Source of the DNA: NCEH01 sp043195125
Lineage (GTDB): Bacteria > Pseudomonadota > Alphaproteobacteria > Rhizobiales > Xanthobacteraceae
Assembly: GCF_043195125.1 (NCBI RefSeq)
Contig: NZ_JBAFWR010000003.1
DNA: 64,000 bases
Strand: one strand, 5' to 3'
Shown here: piece after piece, positions 28,104 to 37,574 of the stretch
Numbering within the stretch: position 1 is the first letter of the stretch
Layout: each line of letters begins with the position of its first letter
The notes under the pieces: model-generated
Databases searched by the model: none
Seen by the model: the letters and a program-made list of their open reading frames with translations, nothing else
Told to the model about the DNA's origin: nothing
Program-made: the position numbers and the translations under genes

Positions 28104-29429
28104 GTGAAAACTTTGGAGCTCCCCGAGACGAAGCTGCGACGGTCGATAGGGCCGTTTCAGCTCACGCTCTACGGCCTCGGTAGCATGCTCGGCTCCGGCA
28201 TCTATGGCCTGATCGGACAGGCCGCCGGGCTGGCAGGCAATACAGTCTGGCTGGCCTTCCTGGTGGCCATGGTTGCGGCGTTGCTGACGGCGCTGTCCTA
28301 TGCGTCGCTTGGGTCGCGCTATCCGCGAGCGGGTGGTGCCGCCTTCGTCACCGAGCGTGCCTTCGGCATGCCGCTCCTGAGCTTCGTCGTCGGCCTCTCT
28401 GTCGTCGCCTCCGGGCTGACGTCCATCGCGACCCAATCGCAGGTCTTTGCCGTCAATCTCGCCTCGGTCACCGGAATGGCGATGCTGCCGATCTGGGCGA
28501 TCGCAATCGGATTCCTGCTCGTCCTGACCGGGCTGGTGCTGCGAGGCATTCGTGAGGCGATGTGGGTGAACGTCACCTGCACGCTGATCGAGGCGGCGGG
28601 GCTTCTCTTGGTGATCGCGGTCGGCATTCCTTACTGGGGCTCGGTCGATCTGCTGGAGACCCCGGGGCTGCCCGGCAACGACGTCCTGATCGTGCTGGTC
28701 TTCCAGGGCGCGGTGCTGACCTTCTTCGCCTTTATCGGGTTCGAGGACATCCTCAACGTCGCCGAGGAATGCCGCGATCCGCAGCGCACGATTCCCGTGG
28801 CGCTGGTAAGCGCGATGGTCGTGGGCGCCTCGATCTATGTGGCTGTCGCCATCTCGGCCATCTCGGTCGTGCCGTGGCAGGAACTCGCGGAAGCTCCGGG
28901 CCCTCTGACCGAAGTCATGCGCAGGGCCGCACCCGCCATCCCGGTTGCTGTGTTCGCTGGCATCACCCTTTTCGCCGTCGCGAACACGGCGCTCGTCAAT
29001 TACGTCACCAGTTCGCGCATGATCTATGGCATGGCGCGGCAGGGCCTTCTTCCCGCCGCCCTGGGCAAGGTTCAGTCCCGGACACAGACACCCTATCTGG
29101 CAACGCTCGCTCTCCTTGTGCTGCTTCTCCCCCTGGCGTTCTTCGGCAGCATCGCCCAGCTCGCGTCGGCTTCGGTGCTGATGCTGCTTGTGGTGTTCGC
29201 GATCGTCAACGGCGCGCTCGTGGTCCTACAGGGCCGGGTCAGCGAGGCGAAGGGTAAGTTCGAGGTGCCGCGTTGGGTGCCTGCGCTGGGAACGATCATC
29301 TGTCTCGTCCTGATTTCGGTCAGGCTGACCAGCAGCGACTGGCAGGCGCCCGCGCTCGCCGGAACGATGCTGGTGGGCATGCTTGCACTCTATGCCGCCC
29401 AGACAGGTCTGGCGGCGCGCCGGACATGA
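28104..29429 (+). CDS. APC-family amino acid permease
   Basis: A 441-residue permease with about twelve hydrophobic segments. The first helix carries the APC sodium/substrate-site pattern (TLYGLGSMLGSGIYGLIG) and a conserved FFAFIGFEDILNVAEE segment follows helix 6. The start is GTG at 28104 in a CAGGTG context. It is the first cargo gene and the only one pointing right before the beta-CASP block. Substrate unknown; likely an amino acid or amine. Confidence 0.9.
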   Translation: MKTLELPETKLRRSIGPFQLTLYGLGSMLGSGIYGLIGQAAGLAGNTVWLAFLVAMVAALLTALSYASLGSRYPRAGGAAFVTERAFGMPLLSFVVGLSVVASGLTSIATQSQVFAVNLASVTGMAMLPIWAIAIGFLLVLTGLVLRGIREAMWVNVTCTLIEAAGLLLVIAVGIPYWGSVDLLETPGLPGNDVLIVLVFQGAVLTFFAFIGFEDILNVAEECRDPQRTIPVALVSAMVVGASIYVAVAISAISVVPWQELAEAPGPLTEVMRRAAPAIPVAVFAGITLFAVANTALVNYVTSSRMIYGMARQGLLPAALGKVQSRTQTPYLATLALLVLLLPLAFFGSIAQLASASVLMLLVVFAIVNGALVVLQGRVSEAKGKFEVPRWVPALGTIICLVLISVRLTSSDWQAPALAGTMLVGMLALYAAQTGLAARRT

Positions 29430-29447
29430 GTGTCCATCTTCTGCGCT

Positions 29448-30221
29448 TCAAGCGTAGTGACTGCCGAGAGGAAACCGGACGGCTTCTCCATCCTTCAGGG
29501 CCACGATCTCTCCCTCGCCGAGCGGCTCCCAGATGTCATCGCTCAGCGGCACGCTGGCGACGAGGGTGACGAAATGATCCTGGCCCTCGATCGATATGCC
29601 GGGTGCCATGCCGTCACGGGAATCCCGCGAGCAGTATCGGCGCAGCAATACCAGTCCTGGAGGCCCGACTTTTCGGGTGCTTCCGTTCTTGCGGCGGTCG
29701 CCTTGAGTGAAAAGGGTGTCGCCGTCCGAGTAGAGAAAGTTCGCGGGACCCATCACCCTCAGTTCCGCCGCGCACGAAGCGAGCACCGCCATGCGTAACT
29801 CCAGTGAGGGAACTTCCCCAGGCACGGTCCAGACGGAACGCATTCGATCAAGCAGGCCGCAAAAGGCCAGTTCCGCATCCGTTTCTCCGACGGGGCAAAA
29901 GGACTTCGACTGGAAATCCTAGTCGGCGAGAATCCCCTGCAGCCAGCCGTTGTGCGCGAACAGGTGGTCCGAACCCGACAGCTCCCGGATGAAGGGCTGG
30001 GTAATCCGATAGGCACCGTCGCCCATCGTCGCCTTGCGGATGTGGGAAACGACGATCCGACTGCTCAGATCGTGATCCGCGACGATCCGGACCCAGTCGC
30101 TGAGGAAGCGCCAGAACAATGCGGCAGAGGCGGCAAATTCCGCCAGGTCATCAGGGCAATCCAGGCTCCGCACTTTGTAGCTGTAGACTATGCGGCTCTC
30201 CCGATCGGTCGGCGGCTGCAT
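29448..30221 (-). pseudogene. Class II glutamine amidotransferase (YafJ-like), truncated and interrupted
   Basis: The reading frame carries the glutaminase-fold features VVSHIRKAT, THPF-like TQPFIREL and FAHNGWLQG, then a TAG stop at 29919-29921, then continues in the same frame with DAELAFCGLLDRM and a normal C-terminal half to 29448. The N-terminal ~30 residues, including the catalytic Cys that must follow the initiator Met, are missing because the beta-CASP gene ends four bases upstream. With no nucleophile and an in-frame stop, the gene cannot give an active enzyme. A sequencing error could explain the stop but not the lost N-terminus. Confidence 0.8.
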
Positions 30222-30224
30222 CAG

Positions 30225-31820
30225 CTATTCGGATTTGTCTTCCAGCCCACGCCGCAAGCGCCTGATGATTGTCGAACGAGATCGTTCGTCGGCGGCGGCG
30301 TTGACCTCCTGAGTGATATCGATGAGGAGCTTGGAGAGGTCGTTGTGCCAGTCGAGTCGCGCAACTTTGTCGGGTTTAAGCCGACGAGGCTTGTTGACGT
30401 CGATCTGCTGGGCCGCCTCGGGGCCAAGCTCATAGGCATCGTCGATGAGCGGCAGGATGAGCCGGTTGTACCCCAGAGAGGATGAAAGCCGGTCGCGCAA
30501 CCCATCGAGCCCGGCTTCTTCGCCGTGGGTGAGGAACATCGATCGGCGCACCGGGAAGCGCTTCTTCACCCAGGACACGAGTTCTGGCGCGTCAGCATGG
30601 CCGGAATAGAAGTCGAACTGTTCAATGCGCGCCTTGACGTCGACCTCTTCACCCTGGATGCGGACCCGCGAGGCGCCGTCGAGCAGAATGCGCCCGAGTG
30701 AGCCTTGCGCCTGAAAGCCCGCCATCATGATCGTAGCGTTGTGTCGCCAGAGGTTCGCCTTGAGATGATGGCGGATACGGCCAGCATCGCACATGCCGCT
30801 GGCAGCGATCACGATGAAGAAGCCGGAGAGCCGATTGATGGCCTTGCTTTGCTCAACGGTCTCAGTGAAGCGAATGGAGTCGGACCGCAGCGCGGCAAGC
30901 AATTCGTGTCCACCATCTATCTCGGCAGCATGACGCTCGAAGACAGCGCTGGCTCGGGTTGCCAAGGGCGAGTCGACGAAGATTGGTCCGGACGGTGTCG
31001 AGCCATCACGTGCAAGCAGGAAAAGGTCCACAAGCAGTTCCTGGGTGCGCTCCACCGCGAAGGAGGGGATGACGAGCGGACCTCTCTGCTCGGCCGCGCG
31101 CCTGACTTCCTCGCCCAACTTCGCTCGGCGGCCTTCGCGGGAAACCTCTGACCGGTCACGATCGCCATATGTGGCCTCACAGATGAGGTAGTCCACGCCG
31201 ATCGGCCCATCCGGCTCGGCCTGCAGCAACTTCTGACCGGGCCCGATGTCGCCGGAGAAAAGCAACCGCAGCTGCCCTTCCTGTGTGCCGGTATCGATCT
31301 CGATCTCAACCGAGGCCGACCCGAGCAGATGTCCGGCATTCCAGTAGCGTGCGCGCATTCCGGTCGCGACAGTTGTCCATTCGCCATATTGCACCGGCCG
31401 GAATTGGCGCATGCACGCGGTAACGTCCGACATCGTATAGATCGGCGTAATCTGTGGGCGGCCCCGCTGCGCGTTGCGGCGGTTGAGGTGCTCGACTTCC
31501 ATCTCCTGGATGTGCGCTGAATCCGGCAGCATGACGGAGCAAAGATCGACTGTCGGCAACGTCGCGTAGATCGGCCCCGCGAATCCGTGCTTGATCAGCT
31601 TCGGAAGGAGACCGCTGTGGTCGATGTGTGCGTGGGTGAGGAGGACGGCATCGATCGCGTCTGGTCTGAATGGAAAATCGCCGTAGTTCAGCTCCTTCTC
31701 GGATTTTGAACCCTGGAACATGCCGCAGTCGACGAGAACGCGACACTGTCCGGTTTCGATCTCGTAACACGAGCCGGTAACGCCGTGGGCGGCACCGTGA
31801 AAACGTAGAACCGGGCGCAT
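30225..31820 (-). CDS. Beta-CASP metallo-beta-lactamase-fold nuclease
   Basis: A 531-residue MBL protein of the Ysh1/CPSF73-like RNA nuclease group. The metal motif LLTHAHIDHSG is near residue 60, GHLLGS and SGDIG follow, and the beta-CASP part shows VIPSFAVERTQELL, ASGMCDAGRIRHHL and GHADAPELVSWV. The frame is open to 31922, but the ATG at 31820 has GGAAGGG in front. In related genomes such genes often sit next to the phosphorylase and PRPP synthetase genes found here; a role in RNA turnover feeding nucleotide salvage is an inference. Confidence 0.88.
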   Translation of the reverse strand: MRPVLRFHGAAHGVTGSCYEIETGQCRVLVDCGMFQGSKSEKELNYGDFPFRPDAIDAVLLTHAHIDHSGLLPKLIKHGFAGPIYATLPTVDLCSVMLPDSAHIQEMEVEHLNRRNAQRGRPQITPIYTMSDVTACMRQFRPVQYGEWTTVATGMRARYWNAGHLLGSASVEIEIDTGTQEGQLRLLFSGDIGPGQKLLQAEPDGPIGVDYLICEATYGDRDRSEVSREGRRAKLGEEVRRAAEQRGPLVIPSFAVERTQELLVDLFLLARDGSTPSGPIFVDSPLATRASAVFERHAAEIDGGHELLAALRSDSIRFTETVEQSKAINRLSGFFIVIAASGMCDAGRIRHHLKANLWRHNATIMMAGFQAQGSLGRILLDGASRVRIQGEEVDVKARIEQFDFYSGHADAPELVSWVKKRFPVRRSMFLTHGEEAGLDGLRDRLSSSLGYNRLILPLIDDAYELGPEAAQQIDVNKPRRLKPDKVARLDWHNDLSKLLIDITQEVNAAADERSRSTIIRRLRRGLEDKSE

Positions 31821-31984
31821 GAACCCTTCCCAATGTCTGAAGCCGAGAGGGCCTGTCGCCATCCCTCGAAAGGCTTTCGCATGAGCCGCGTCTCGGTCAG
31901 CTCGAAGCCCACTGAACTCCATGCTAGCCTAGCACGAAAGAGTTGCCCGGCAATCACGGGCTTGGCCCAAGGGATCTGTCCGCA

Positions 31985-33487
31985 GTGTTGAAGCTGAAGC
32001 GCATCGGGATCGACACGCAAAACGAGAGCATCGCTTATGTCGACAGGCACTGCCAGCTGTTCAGACCCGACCAGCACCGAGCTCTGAAAAAGGTCAGCAT
32101 CACCGGGGAAGGAGGACGCGAAGTTCTCGCATCGCTCGCCATTGCCGACGACGAAGGTATCGTTGCTGATGACGAACTCGGGCTCTCGGAGCAGGGTTTC
32201 TCAAGCCTCGGCCTTCCGGAAGGTTCTCCCGTCACGATCGCACCCGCAGTGCCTCCCCGCAGCCTCGAAAGCGTTCGCTCGAAGATCAGGGGCGCCACGC
32301 TTTCCTCGGACGACATCCGCAACATCGTCGTCGATATAGCCCATCACAGATACAGCGAAATGGATCTCGCAGCCTTTCTGATCGGATCGGCGAGTTTCAT
32401 GACCACAGACGAGCTATTGGCACTCACAGAAGCGATGATCGCGGTCGGCAGGAAGCTGGAATGGCGTCAGCCGATGGTCGTCGACAAGCACTGCATCGGT
32501 GGGATTCCTGGCAATCGTACCTCAATGATCATCGTCCCGATCGTGTCGGCCTACGGCCTCACGATCCCCAAGACATCATCGCGGTCCATCACATCTCCGG
32601 CGGGCACAGCCGATACGATGGAGGTGCTTGCGCGCGTCAACCTGTCGGTAGATGAAATGCGCCATGTCGTGAACGAGTGTGGTGGCTGCATCGTCTGGGG
32701 TGGCAACGTGAACCTCTCGCCAGCCGATGACATCATGATCTCGGTGCAGCGCCCGCTGGGGATCGACACGCGTGAGCAGATGGTGGCTTCCATCCTGTCA
32801 AAGAAGGTGGCGGCAGGATCTACGCATCTTGTGGTGGATATTCCTGTTGGACAGTCCGCAAAGGTCCGCGGGATGGAAGATGCGGTGCGCCTGAGAAAAC
32901 TGTTCGAATTTGTCGGTGACCGGCTCGGACTGCACATCGATGTCGCCGTCACTCCGGCCGCCGAACCAATCGGGCGGGGCATCGGGCCTGTGCTGGAAGC
33001 GCGTGACGTCATGGCCGTGTTGCGGTGTGAGGCGGACGCGCCTTCGGACCTTCGCGAAAAGTCCCTGCAGCTGTCCGCGCGCATCATCGAACTGGATCCG
33101 GCGTGCCGCGGCGGAACCGGTTATGCACGTGCCAGGGAATTGCTGGACTCAGGCTCCGCCTTGCGTTCGATGGAAAGAATAATGAGGTTGCAGGGCCCCC
33201 CGTCCATGACCTTCAATCTCGGCGAGCTGACCCATGAGGTGAATGCGAAAGTCAGCGGGAAGGTCCGAGACATGGATTGCTACCGATTGGCACGGATCGC
33301 CCGGTTGGCGGGCGCTCCACTCGATCGCGGCGCCGGCATCGATCTTCTTAGGAAGACAGGCGAAGTCGTAGAGGCAGGCGAAGTCGTCTATCGGATTCAT
33401 GCGGCCCACGCAGGAGACCTGGCGTTGGCAACCGAAGCTGCCGAACGCAATGTCGGCTTTGCGGTGGCACCCGCCAGTTTGCCCTGA
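31985..33487 (+). CDS. Nucleoside monophosphate (AMP-type) phosphorylase, thymidine phosphorylase family
   Basis: About 500 residues from a GTG at 31985 (a TTG follows directly; the frame is open from 31943). It has the N-terminal extension (residues 1-85) that separates AMP phosphorylases from thymidine phosphorylases, then the shared core: MVVDKHCIGGIPGNRTSMI, SRSITSPAGTADTMEVLA and the KxxR region near GGTGYARARELL. These enzymes split NMPs to the base and ribose 1,5-bisphosphate. Its stop overlaps the start of the PRPP synthetase gene by one base, so the two are co-translated. Confidence 0.85.
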   Translation: MLKLKRIGIDTQNESIAYVDRHCQLFRPDQHRALKKVSITGEGGREVLASLAIADDEGIVADDELGLSEQGFSSLGLPEGSPVTIAPAVPPRSLESVRSKIRGATLSSDDIRNIVVDIAHHRYSEMDLAAFLIGSASFMTTDELLALTEAMIAVGRKLEWRQPMVVDKHCIGGIPGNRTSMIIVPIVSAYGLTIPKTSSRSITSPAGTADTMEVLARVNLSVDEMRHVVNECGGCIVWGGNVNLSPADDIMISVQRPLGIDTREQMVASILSKKVAAGSTHLVVDIPVGQSAKVRGMEDAVRLRKLFEFVGDRLGLHIDVAVTPAAEPIGRGIGPVLEARDVMAVLRCEADAPSDLREKSLQLSARIIELDPACRGGTGYARARELLDSGSALRSMERIMRLQGPPSMTFNLGELTHEVNAKVSGKVRDMDCYRLARIARLAGAPLDRGAGIDLLRKTGEVVEAGEVVYRIHAAHAGDLALATEAAERNVGFAVAPASLP

Positions 33488-34380
33488 TGCCCGTCTGGTC
33501 CACCGTCCACGCCTTCGGCGATCATGAAGAACCTGCGCGGCGGCTCGCGGAAGCACTCGGCTCGGATTTCAGGAGGATTGAACTGCGGCGGTTTCCGGAC
33601 GGCGAAAGCCTGGTACGGATAGCGCCGGAGACGGGAGCAGCGGTCATCTATTGCAGTCTCGATCATCCGAATGATCGGCTGGTTGACCTTCTGCTCGCAT
33701 CGTCCGCCTTACGGGACTCGGGCGTCCGGTCCATCGTGCTCGTAGCACCGTATCTCTGCTACATGCGCCAGGACGTGGCCTTCCAACTGGGCGAGGCAGT
33801 CAGCCAGAGGGTTGTTGCCGGACTTCTGTCAGATGCATTCGAAGGGCTGGTCACCGTCGACCCGCATCTGCATCGGACGCACGACCTGAACAGTGTCTTC
33901 AGCATACCTGTTACGCAGTTGAGCGCCGCGCTCCTTCTGGGTCGCGCGATCACCGCCAACAATGCCGGGAAGGACGCTGTCCTCGTCGGGCCTGACTGGG
34001 AATCCCGACAATGGGTCGAGACTGCCGCGAAAGCATCGGCACTTGATGTTCTCGTCGGCAGGAAGGTGCGCCGCGGCGATCGCGATGTCGCCATCGAGAT
34101 TGCCGGGTTGGATCGCGTCAAGGGACGGACGGCAGTCATCGTCGATGACGTTGTATCGTCGGGGTCGACCGTCTGCGCCGCCACCCGTCATCTTCTGGAT
34201 GCGGGAGCAGATCGCGTTGAACTGTTCGCAACGCACATGCTGAGCTCCGGAACAGACACTGCAGCGCTACATACTGCTGGGGTCTCCCGAATCGTCTCGA
34301 CCGACAGCGTGCGCCACGCCACGAACAAGATCCACCTCGCACCCCTCCTAGCTGAGGCGCTGCGTATGGGAATCGAATGA
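33487..34380 (+). CDS. Ribose-phosphate pyrophosphokinase-like protein (PRPP synthetase family)
   Basis: A 297-residue protein with the PRPP synthetase landmarks: RFPDGESLVRI near residue 40, DPHLHR, GPDWESRQW, the catalytic flexible-loop Lys-Arg pair in GRKVRRGDRDV, and the PRPP loop VDDVVSSGST. The set resembles archaeal class enzymes more than the housekeeping bacterial one. It is coupled to the NMP phosphorylase, so it may turn a ribose phosphate made by nucleotide breakdown into PRPP. Whether it accepts ribose 5-phosphate is not provable here. Confidence 0.85.
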   Translation: MPVWSTVHAFGDHEEPARRLAEALGSDFRRIELRRFPDGESLVRIAPETGAAVIYCSLDHPNDRLVDLLLASSALRDSGVRSIVLVAPYLCYMRQDVAFQLGEAVSQRVVAGLLSDAFEGLVTVDPHLHRTHDLNSVFSIPVTQLSAALLLGRAITANNAGKDAVLVGPDWESRQWVETAAKASALDVLVGRKVRRGDRDVAIEIAGLDRVKGRTAVIVDDVVSSGSTVCAATRHLLDAGADRVELFATHMLSSGTDTAALHTAGVSRIVSTDSVRHATNKIHLAPLLAEALRMGIE

Positions 34381-34556
34381 CCCATAACCCTTCGGGCTTT
34401 GCGCCATGGGCTTCGCAAGCGTCGAGCTGGAGGATGCCGCTGCTGACCCGAGTGAGACGATCTCTGGAGAGCGTGGCACGTAGATCAAGCCCAACCCGTT
34501 GCGGCCCTACCTGCAACGAAATTCGCCGCCTTGCTAAGCCTCGGACGGAACAGCGG

Positions 34557-35894
34557 TCAACGATGGGACCCACTCAGTTTGATACGCGCCTCAAAGCCAT
34601 CGATATGGCCGGGGCGCGGTGAAGAGAGGTCGAGCCTGGTACCAATCCGCTCGGCGATTGTCGCCACTATCGATAGTCCGATCCCGCTTCCCCGGCCGAT
34701 ACTGCCGTTTCGCTCGAAACGCCTGGTGAGCAATTCCAGTCTTTCCGGAGATACGAGCGGCCCCCCGTTCGCGACCGAGAGTTCTCCACTCGCTGACAGC
34801 GAAACCTCGACCGCAGAATTCTTGCCGCCATGCTGAAGCGCGTTGTCGATGAGGTTGCGGCAAAGGATTCCGACCGTATCGGGGTCAATCGGCGACAGGA
34901 CCGACGTGTCAGGAAGTGCCAGAACGATGCGTTCCTGCTGTCCGCTACGGTTCATGTCGTGCACGACCACGGACACCGCATCGCGCAGGTCACTGTCGGC
35001 GTCCAGCGTCAGCCGCCCACCTTCCGCCCGGGCCAGCTGCATCAGCCGTTCGGATCGCGCGGTGAGGCGCTTCAGCGCGGCCTCGATGTCGGAGGCGCGC
35101 TGCGCTGTTTGGGGTTCCGCGGTCTCCTTGCGGATGCGCTGCGCCTGGGCGATGGCTCCGGCAAGCGGGGTGCGCAGTTCGTGGGCGGTATTTGCCGCGA
35201 GGCTCCTCTCGGCGTCGAAGGCCGACCGTAGCCGTGCGAGCAAAGCATTCATGGTCTCGGCCAGTGGCGCGACTTCGCTCGGCAGGTCTTCGGCGGAGAC
35301 AGCGGCGAGGTCCTTCTCGCTGCGGGTCTCCAGCTGTTCGCGAAACCTGCGCAGGGGCCGCGTGCCCTGTCGTACCGCGAGGATGATCGCGCCGAAGGCC
35401 GCTGGTATGACGAGGAGCACCGGGAGCCCCAGCACCATCTGCATCTCGCGAATGACAGAAGTTTGGTTGGACACCGGCTGCGCGACGGTGATGACGACGG
35501 TGCCCTGCAAAGCCTCTTCGCTGTAGAGGCGATGCCGCGCGGTGCGCCGGAAACCCGGACCGTCATAGGGCGGGAAGGCGGAAAGATCTGCCGCGTGGGA
35601 TTGCAGCAGAACCGCGCCGCTTTCGTTCCGCACCACATAGGTGAACAGCTCCTCGTGGCTGCGGATTGCCGCCAGCCGCTGGCTGGCCGCGTCGCCGTCC
35701 TCGCGACTGACGATGTCGAGCACCGCCAGCGGCAGCAGGCGTTGCGCCGTCTCCTGAAGCGACGAATCGAAGACCTCCTCGATCTCGTGCCGAAGTAGTA
35801 CAGCGGTCGCCCATGCGGCGCCGACCCATATCGCAAGCATGACGGCGCCTAGCGTCAGCAGGAGCCTTCCCTGCAAGCTGCGCGGCAGCCTCAT
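34557..35894 (-). CDS. Sensor histidine kinase (QseC/TctE-like)
   Basis: A 445-residue membrane kinase. Helix 1 (about 9-34) and helix 2 (about 157-178) flank a ~120-residue periplasmic sensor, followed by a HAMP linker, the H-box NTAHELRTPL with His238, the N-box CRNLIDNALQHGG and the G-box GRGSGIGLSI. The gene overlaps its response regulator by four bases. Genes for secreted PepSY and acidic proteins lie on the other side of the regulator, so an envelope metal or redox signal is plausible. Confidence 0.92.
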   Translation of the reverse strand: MRLPRSLQGRLLLTLGAVMLAIWVGAAWATAVLLRHEIEEVFDSSLQETAQRLLPLAVLDIVSREDGDAASQRLAAIRSHEELFTYVVRNESGAVLLQSHAADLSAFPPYDGPGFRRTARHRLYSEEALQGTVVITVAQPVSNQTSVIREMQMVLGLPVLLVIPAAFGAIILAVRQGTRPLRRFREQLETRSEKDLAAVSAEDLPSEVAPLAETMNALLARLRSAFDAERSLAANTAHELRTPLAGAIAQAQRIRKETAEPQTAQRASDIEAALKRLTARSERLMQLARAEGGRLTLDADSDLRDAVSVVVHDMNRSGQQERIVLALPDTSVLSPIDPDTVGILCRNLIDNALQHGGKNSAVEVSLSASGELSVANGGPLVSPERLELLTRRFERNGSIGRGSGIGLSIVATIAERIGTRLDLSSPRPGHIDGFEARIKLSGSHR

Positions 35895-36550
35895 GCCCTT
35901 GCCAGCCGATAGCCGAGGCCGCGCTCGGTCTGGATGAGATCCGGTCCAAGCTTTTTGCGCAGGCGACTCACATGAACCTCGATCGTGTTGCTCTCGATCT
36001 CGGAATCAAAATCGTAAAGCTTCTCCTCCAGCTGGGATTTCGACAGCAACTGACCGGGGCGGGTAAGGAATGCGTCCAGCAAGGCCCATTCGCGTGCCGT
36101 CAGCTGAACTGCCTTTCCTTCGCGCCGGACGCTTCGGCGGGCGATGTCGATTTCCAGCGGACCGATGCGGATGATCGGGTTGGGATTGCCGGAATACCGT
36201 CGTGCGACCGAACCGATCCGCGCGGAAAGCTCGTCCAGATCGAATGGCTTGACGAGGTAGTCGTCGGCTCCGGCCTTCAGCCCTTCGATCCGATCGGAGA
36301 CTTGGTCAAGGGCCGTCAGGATGATGACCGGGGTAACGTTGCCTGCGCCGCGCAACCCCTTCAGGAAGACGATGCCACGACCGTCCGGCAGCATGAGGTC
36401 GAGAAGGACCAGATCGTGCGCCGCGCCGGCCATCGCGTCGCGAGCCGCGTCAAGGCGCGTCACCCAGTCGACCGAATGCCCGTCACCGGCGAGTTGGTCA
36501 CGCACCGCCGCACCCAGCACAGAATCGTCCTCGACCAGCAGCGTACGCAT
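35891..36550 (-). CDS. OmpR-family response regulator
   Basis: A 219-residue regulator with the phospho-acceptor D51 (LVLLDLMLPDG), the acidic pocket EDD at 7-9, and a C-terminal winged helix (SREWALLDAFLTRPGQLLSK, then EVHVSRLRKKLG). It is upstream of and overlaps the kinase gene. It is divergent from the small PepSY gene; a 20-bp motif at 36595-36614 in the shared intergenic region recurs upstream of the next secreted protein and is a candidate binding box. Confidence 0.93.
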   Translation of the reverse strand: MRTLLVEDDSVLGAAVRDQLAGDGHSVDWVTRLDAARDAMAGAAHDLVLLDLMLPDGRGIVFLKGLRGAGNVTPVIILTALDQVSDRIEGLKAGADDYLVKPFDLDELSARIGSVARRYSGNPNPIIRIGPLEIDIARRSVRREGKAVQLTAREWALLDAFLTRPGQLLSKSQLEEKLYDFDSEIESNTIEVHVSRLRKKLGPDLIQTERGLGYRLARA

Positions 36551-36594
36551 CTCATGCCTTCATTCGAAATCGAACTGTATCATCATCGCTGATC

Positions 36595-36614
36595 CTGACG
36601 ACTTGCTGAAGCAG
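36595..36614 (+). promoter_or_regulatory. Candidate response-regulator box, copy 1
   Basis: CTGACG, four bases, GCTGAAGCAG. It lies 77 bp upstream of the PepSY gene and 44 bp upstream of the response regulator gene. 16 of 20 bases are identical to copy 2 at 37086-37105; only the 4-base spacer differs. Confidence 0.5.
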
Positions 36615-36691
36615 CATGCGGCCGCGCTTCAGGAAAGCGTCAGCTTGATCTTCCAATATGAGGAAAGTCACCCCGGCTGGAGTCATGTGCC

Positions 36692-37009
36692 ATGCGCCTC
36701 GCCCTGACAATTCTCGCGTCGCTCGTCGCCCTGCCGATTGGCAGCGCGCGGGCCGATGACGACTGCTTCATTCCGATGGCCGACTGGATGCCGCGTGAGG
36801 CGGTGGCCGCGATGGCGGCTGAGCTTGGCTGGACCGTGCGCCGGATCAAGATCGACGACGGCTGCTACGAAATCATCGGAACCGACGCCGAGGGCCGGCA
36901 GATGGAAGCGACGGTCAATCCCGCGACCCTCGAGGTGATGAAGATCGAAGCGGACGATGACGACCGTGACAACGGAGCCCACCACAAAGGGCGACGAGAA
37001 GACAGGTAG
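36692..37009 (+). CDS. Small secreted PepSY-domain protein
   Basis: A 105-residue protein with a signal peptide (residues 1-18, ending ARA) and one PepSY domain (PREAVAAMAAELGWTVRRIKIDDGCYEIIGTDAEG and EATVNPATLEVMKIE). Small PepSY proteins of this kind often accompany OmpR-type two-component systems and may act as periplasmic modulators. It ends in a basic tail and is followed by a strong terminator, so it forms its own transcript. Confidence 0.85.
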   Translation: MRLALTILASLVALPIGSARADDDCFIPMADWMPREAVAAMAAELGWTVRRIKIDDGCYEIIGTDAEGRQMEATVNPATLEVMKIEADDDDRDNGAHHKGRREDR

Positions 37010-37042
37010 CGCGGCTTCATCAAGCCGTAACCGGATTGACCA

Positions 37043-37076
37043 GGCCCCGCCACCCCGGCGGGGCCTTCTGCTTTCT
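37043..37076 (+). terminator. Rho-independent terminator after the PepSY gene
   Basis: A perfect 9-bp stem GGCCCCGCC/GGCGGGGCC with a 5-base loop, followed by TTCTGCTTTCT. It ends the PepSY transcript before the acidic-protein gene. Confidence 0.8.
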
Positions 37077-37085
37077 GGCCGCATG

Positions 37086-37105
37086 CTGACGGGAAGCTGA
37101 AGCAG
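37086..37105 (+). promoter_or_regulatory. Candidate response-regulator box, copy 2
   Basis: CTGACG, four bases, GCTGAAGCAG, located 71 bp upstream of the acidic-protein start codon. See copy 1 at 36595-36614. Confidence 0.5.
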
Positions 37106-37175
37106 AAAGTCCGGACGCGTCAGCGAGCGATCAGATGGAGGCTCCACAAGAGGCCAGCAGAAAAGGAGACCTGCC

Positions 37176-37541
<366 letters not shown>

Positions 37542-37574
37542 CGGACTGATCGTGAAGCACTTCGGAGAATCATC

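Noticed and set aside
29919..29921. TAG read-through (pyrrolysine or suppressor) in the amidotransferase
   Set aside because: No recoding machinery or structure seen, and the gene also lacks its catalytic N-terminus, so decay is the simpler reading.
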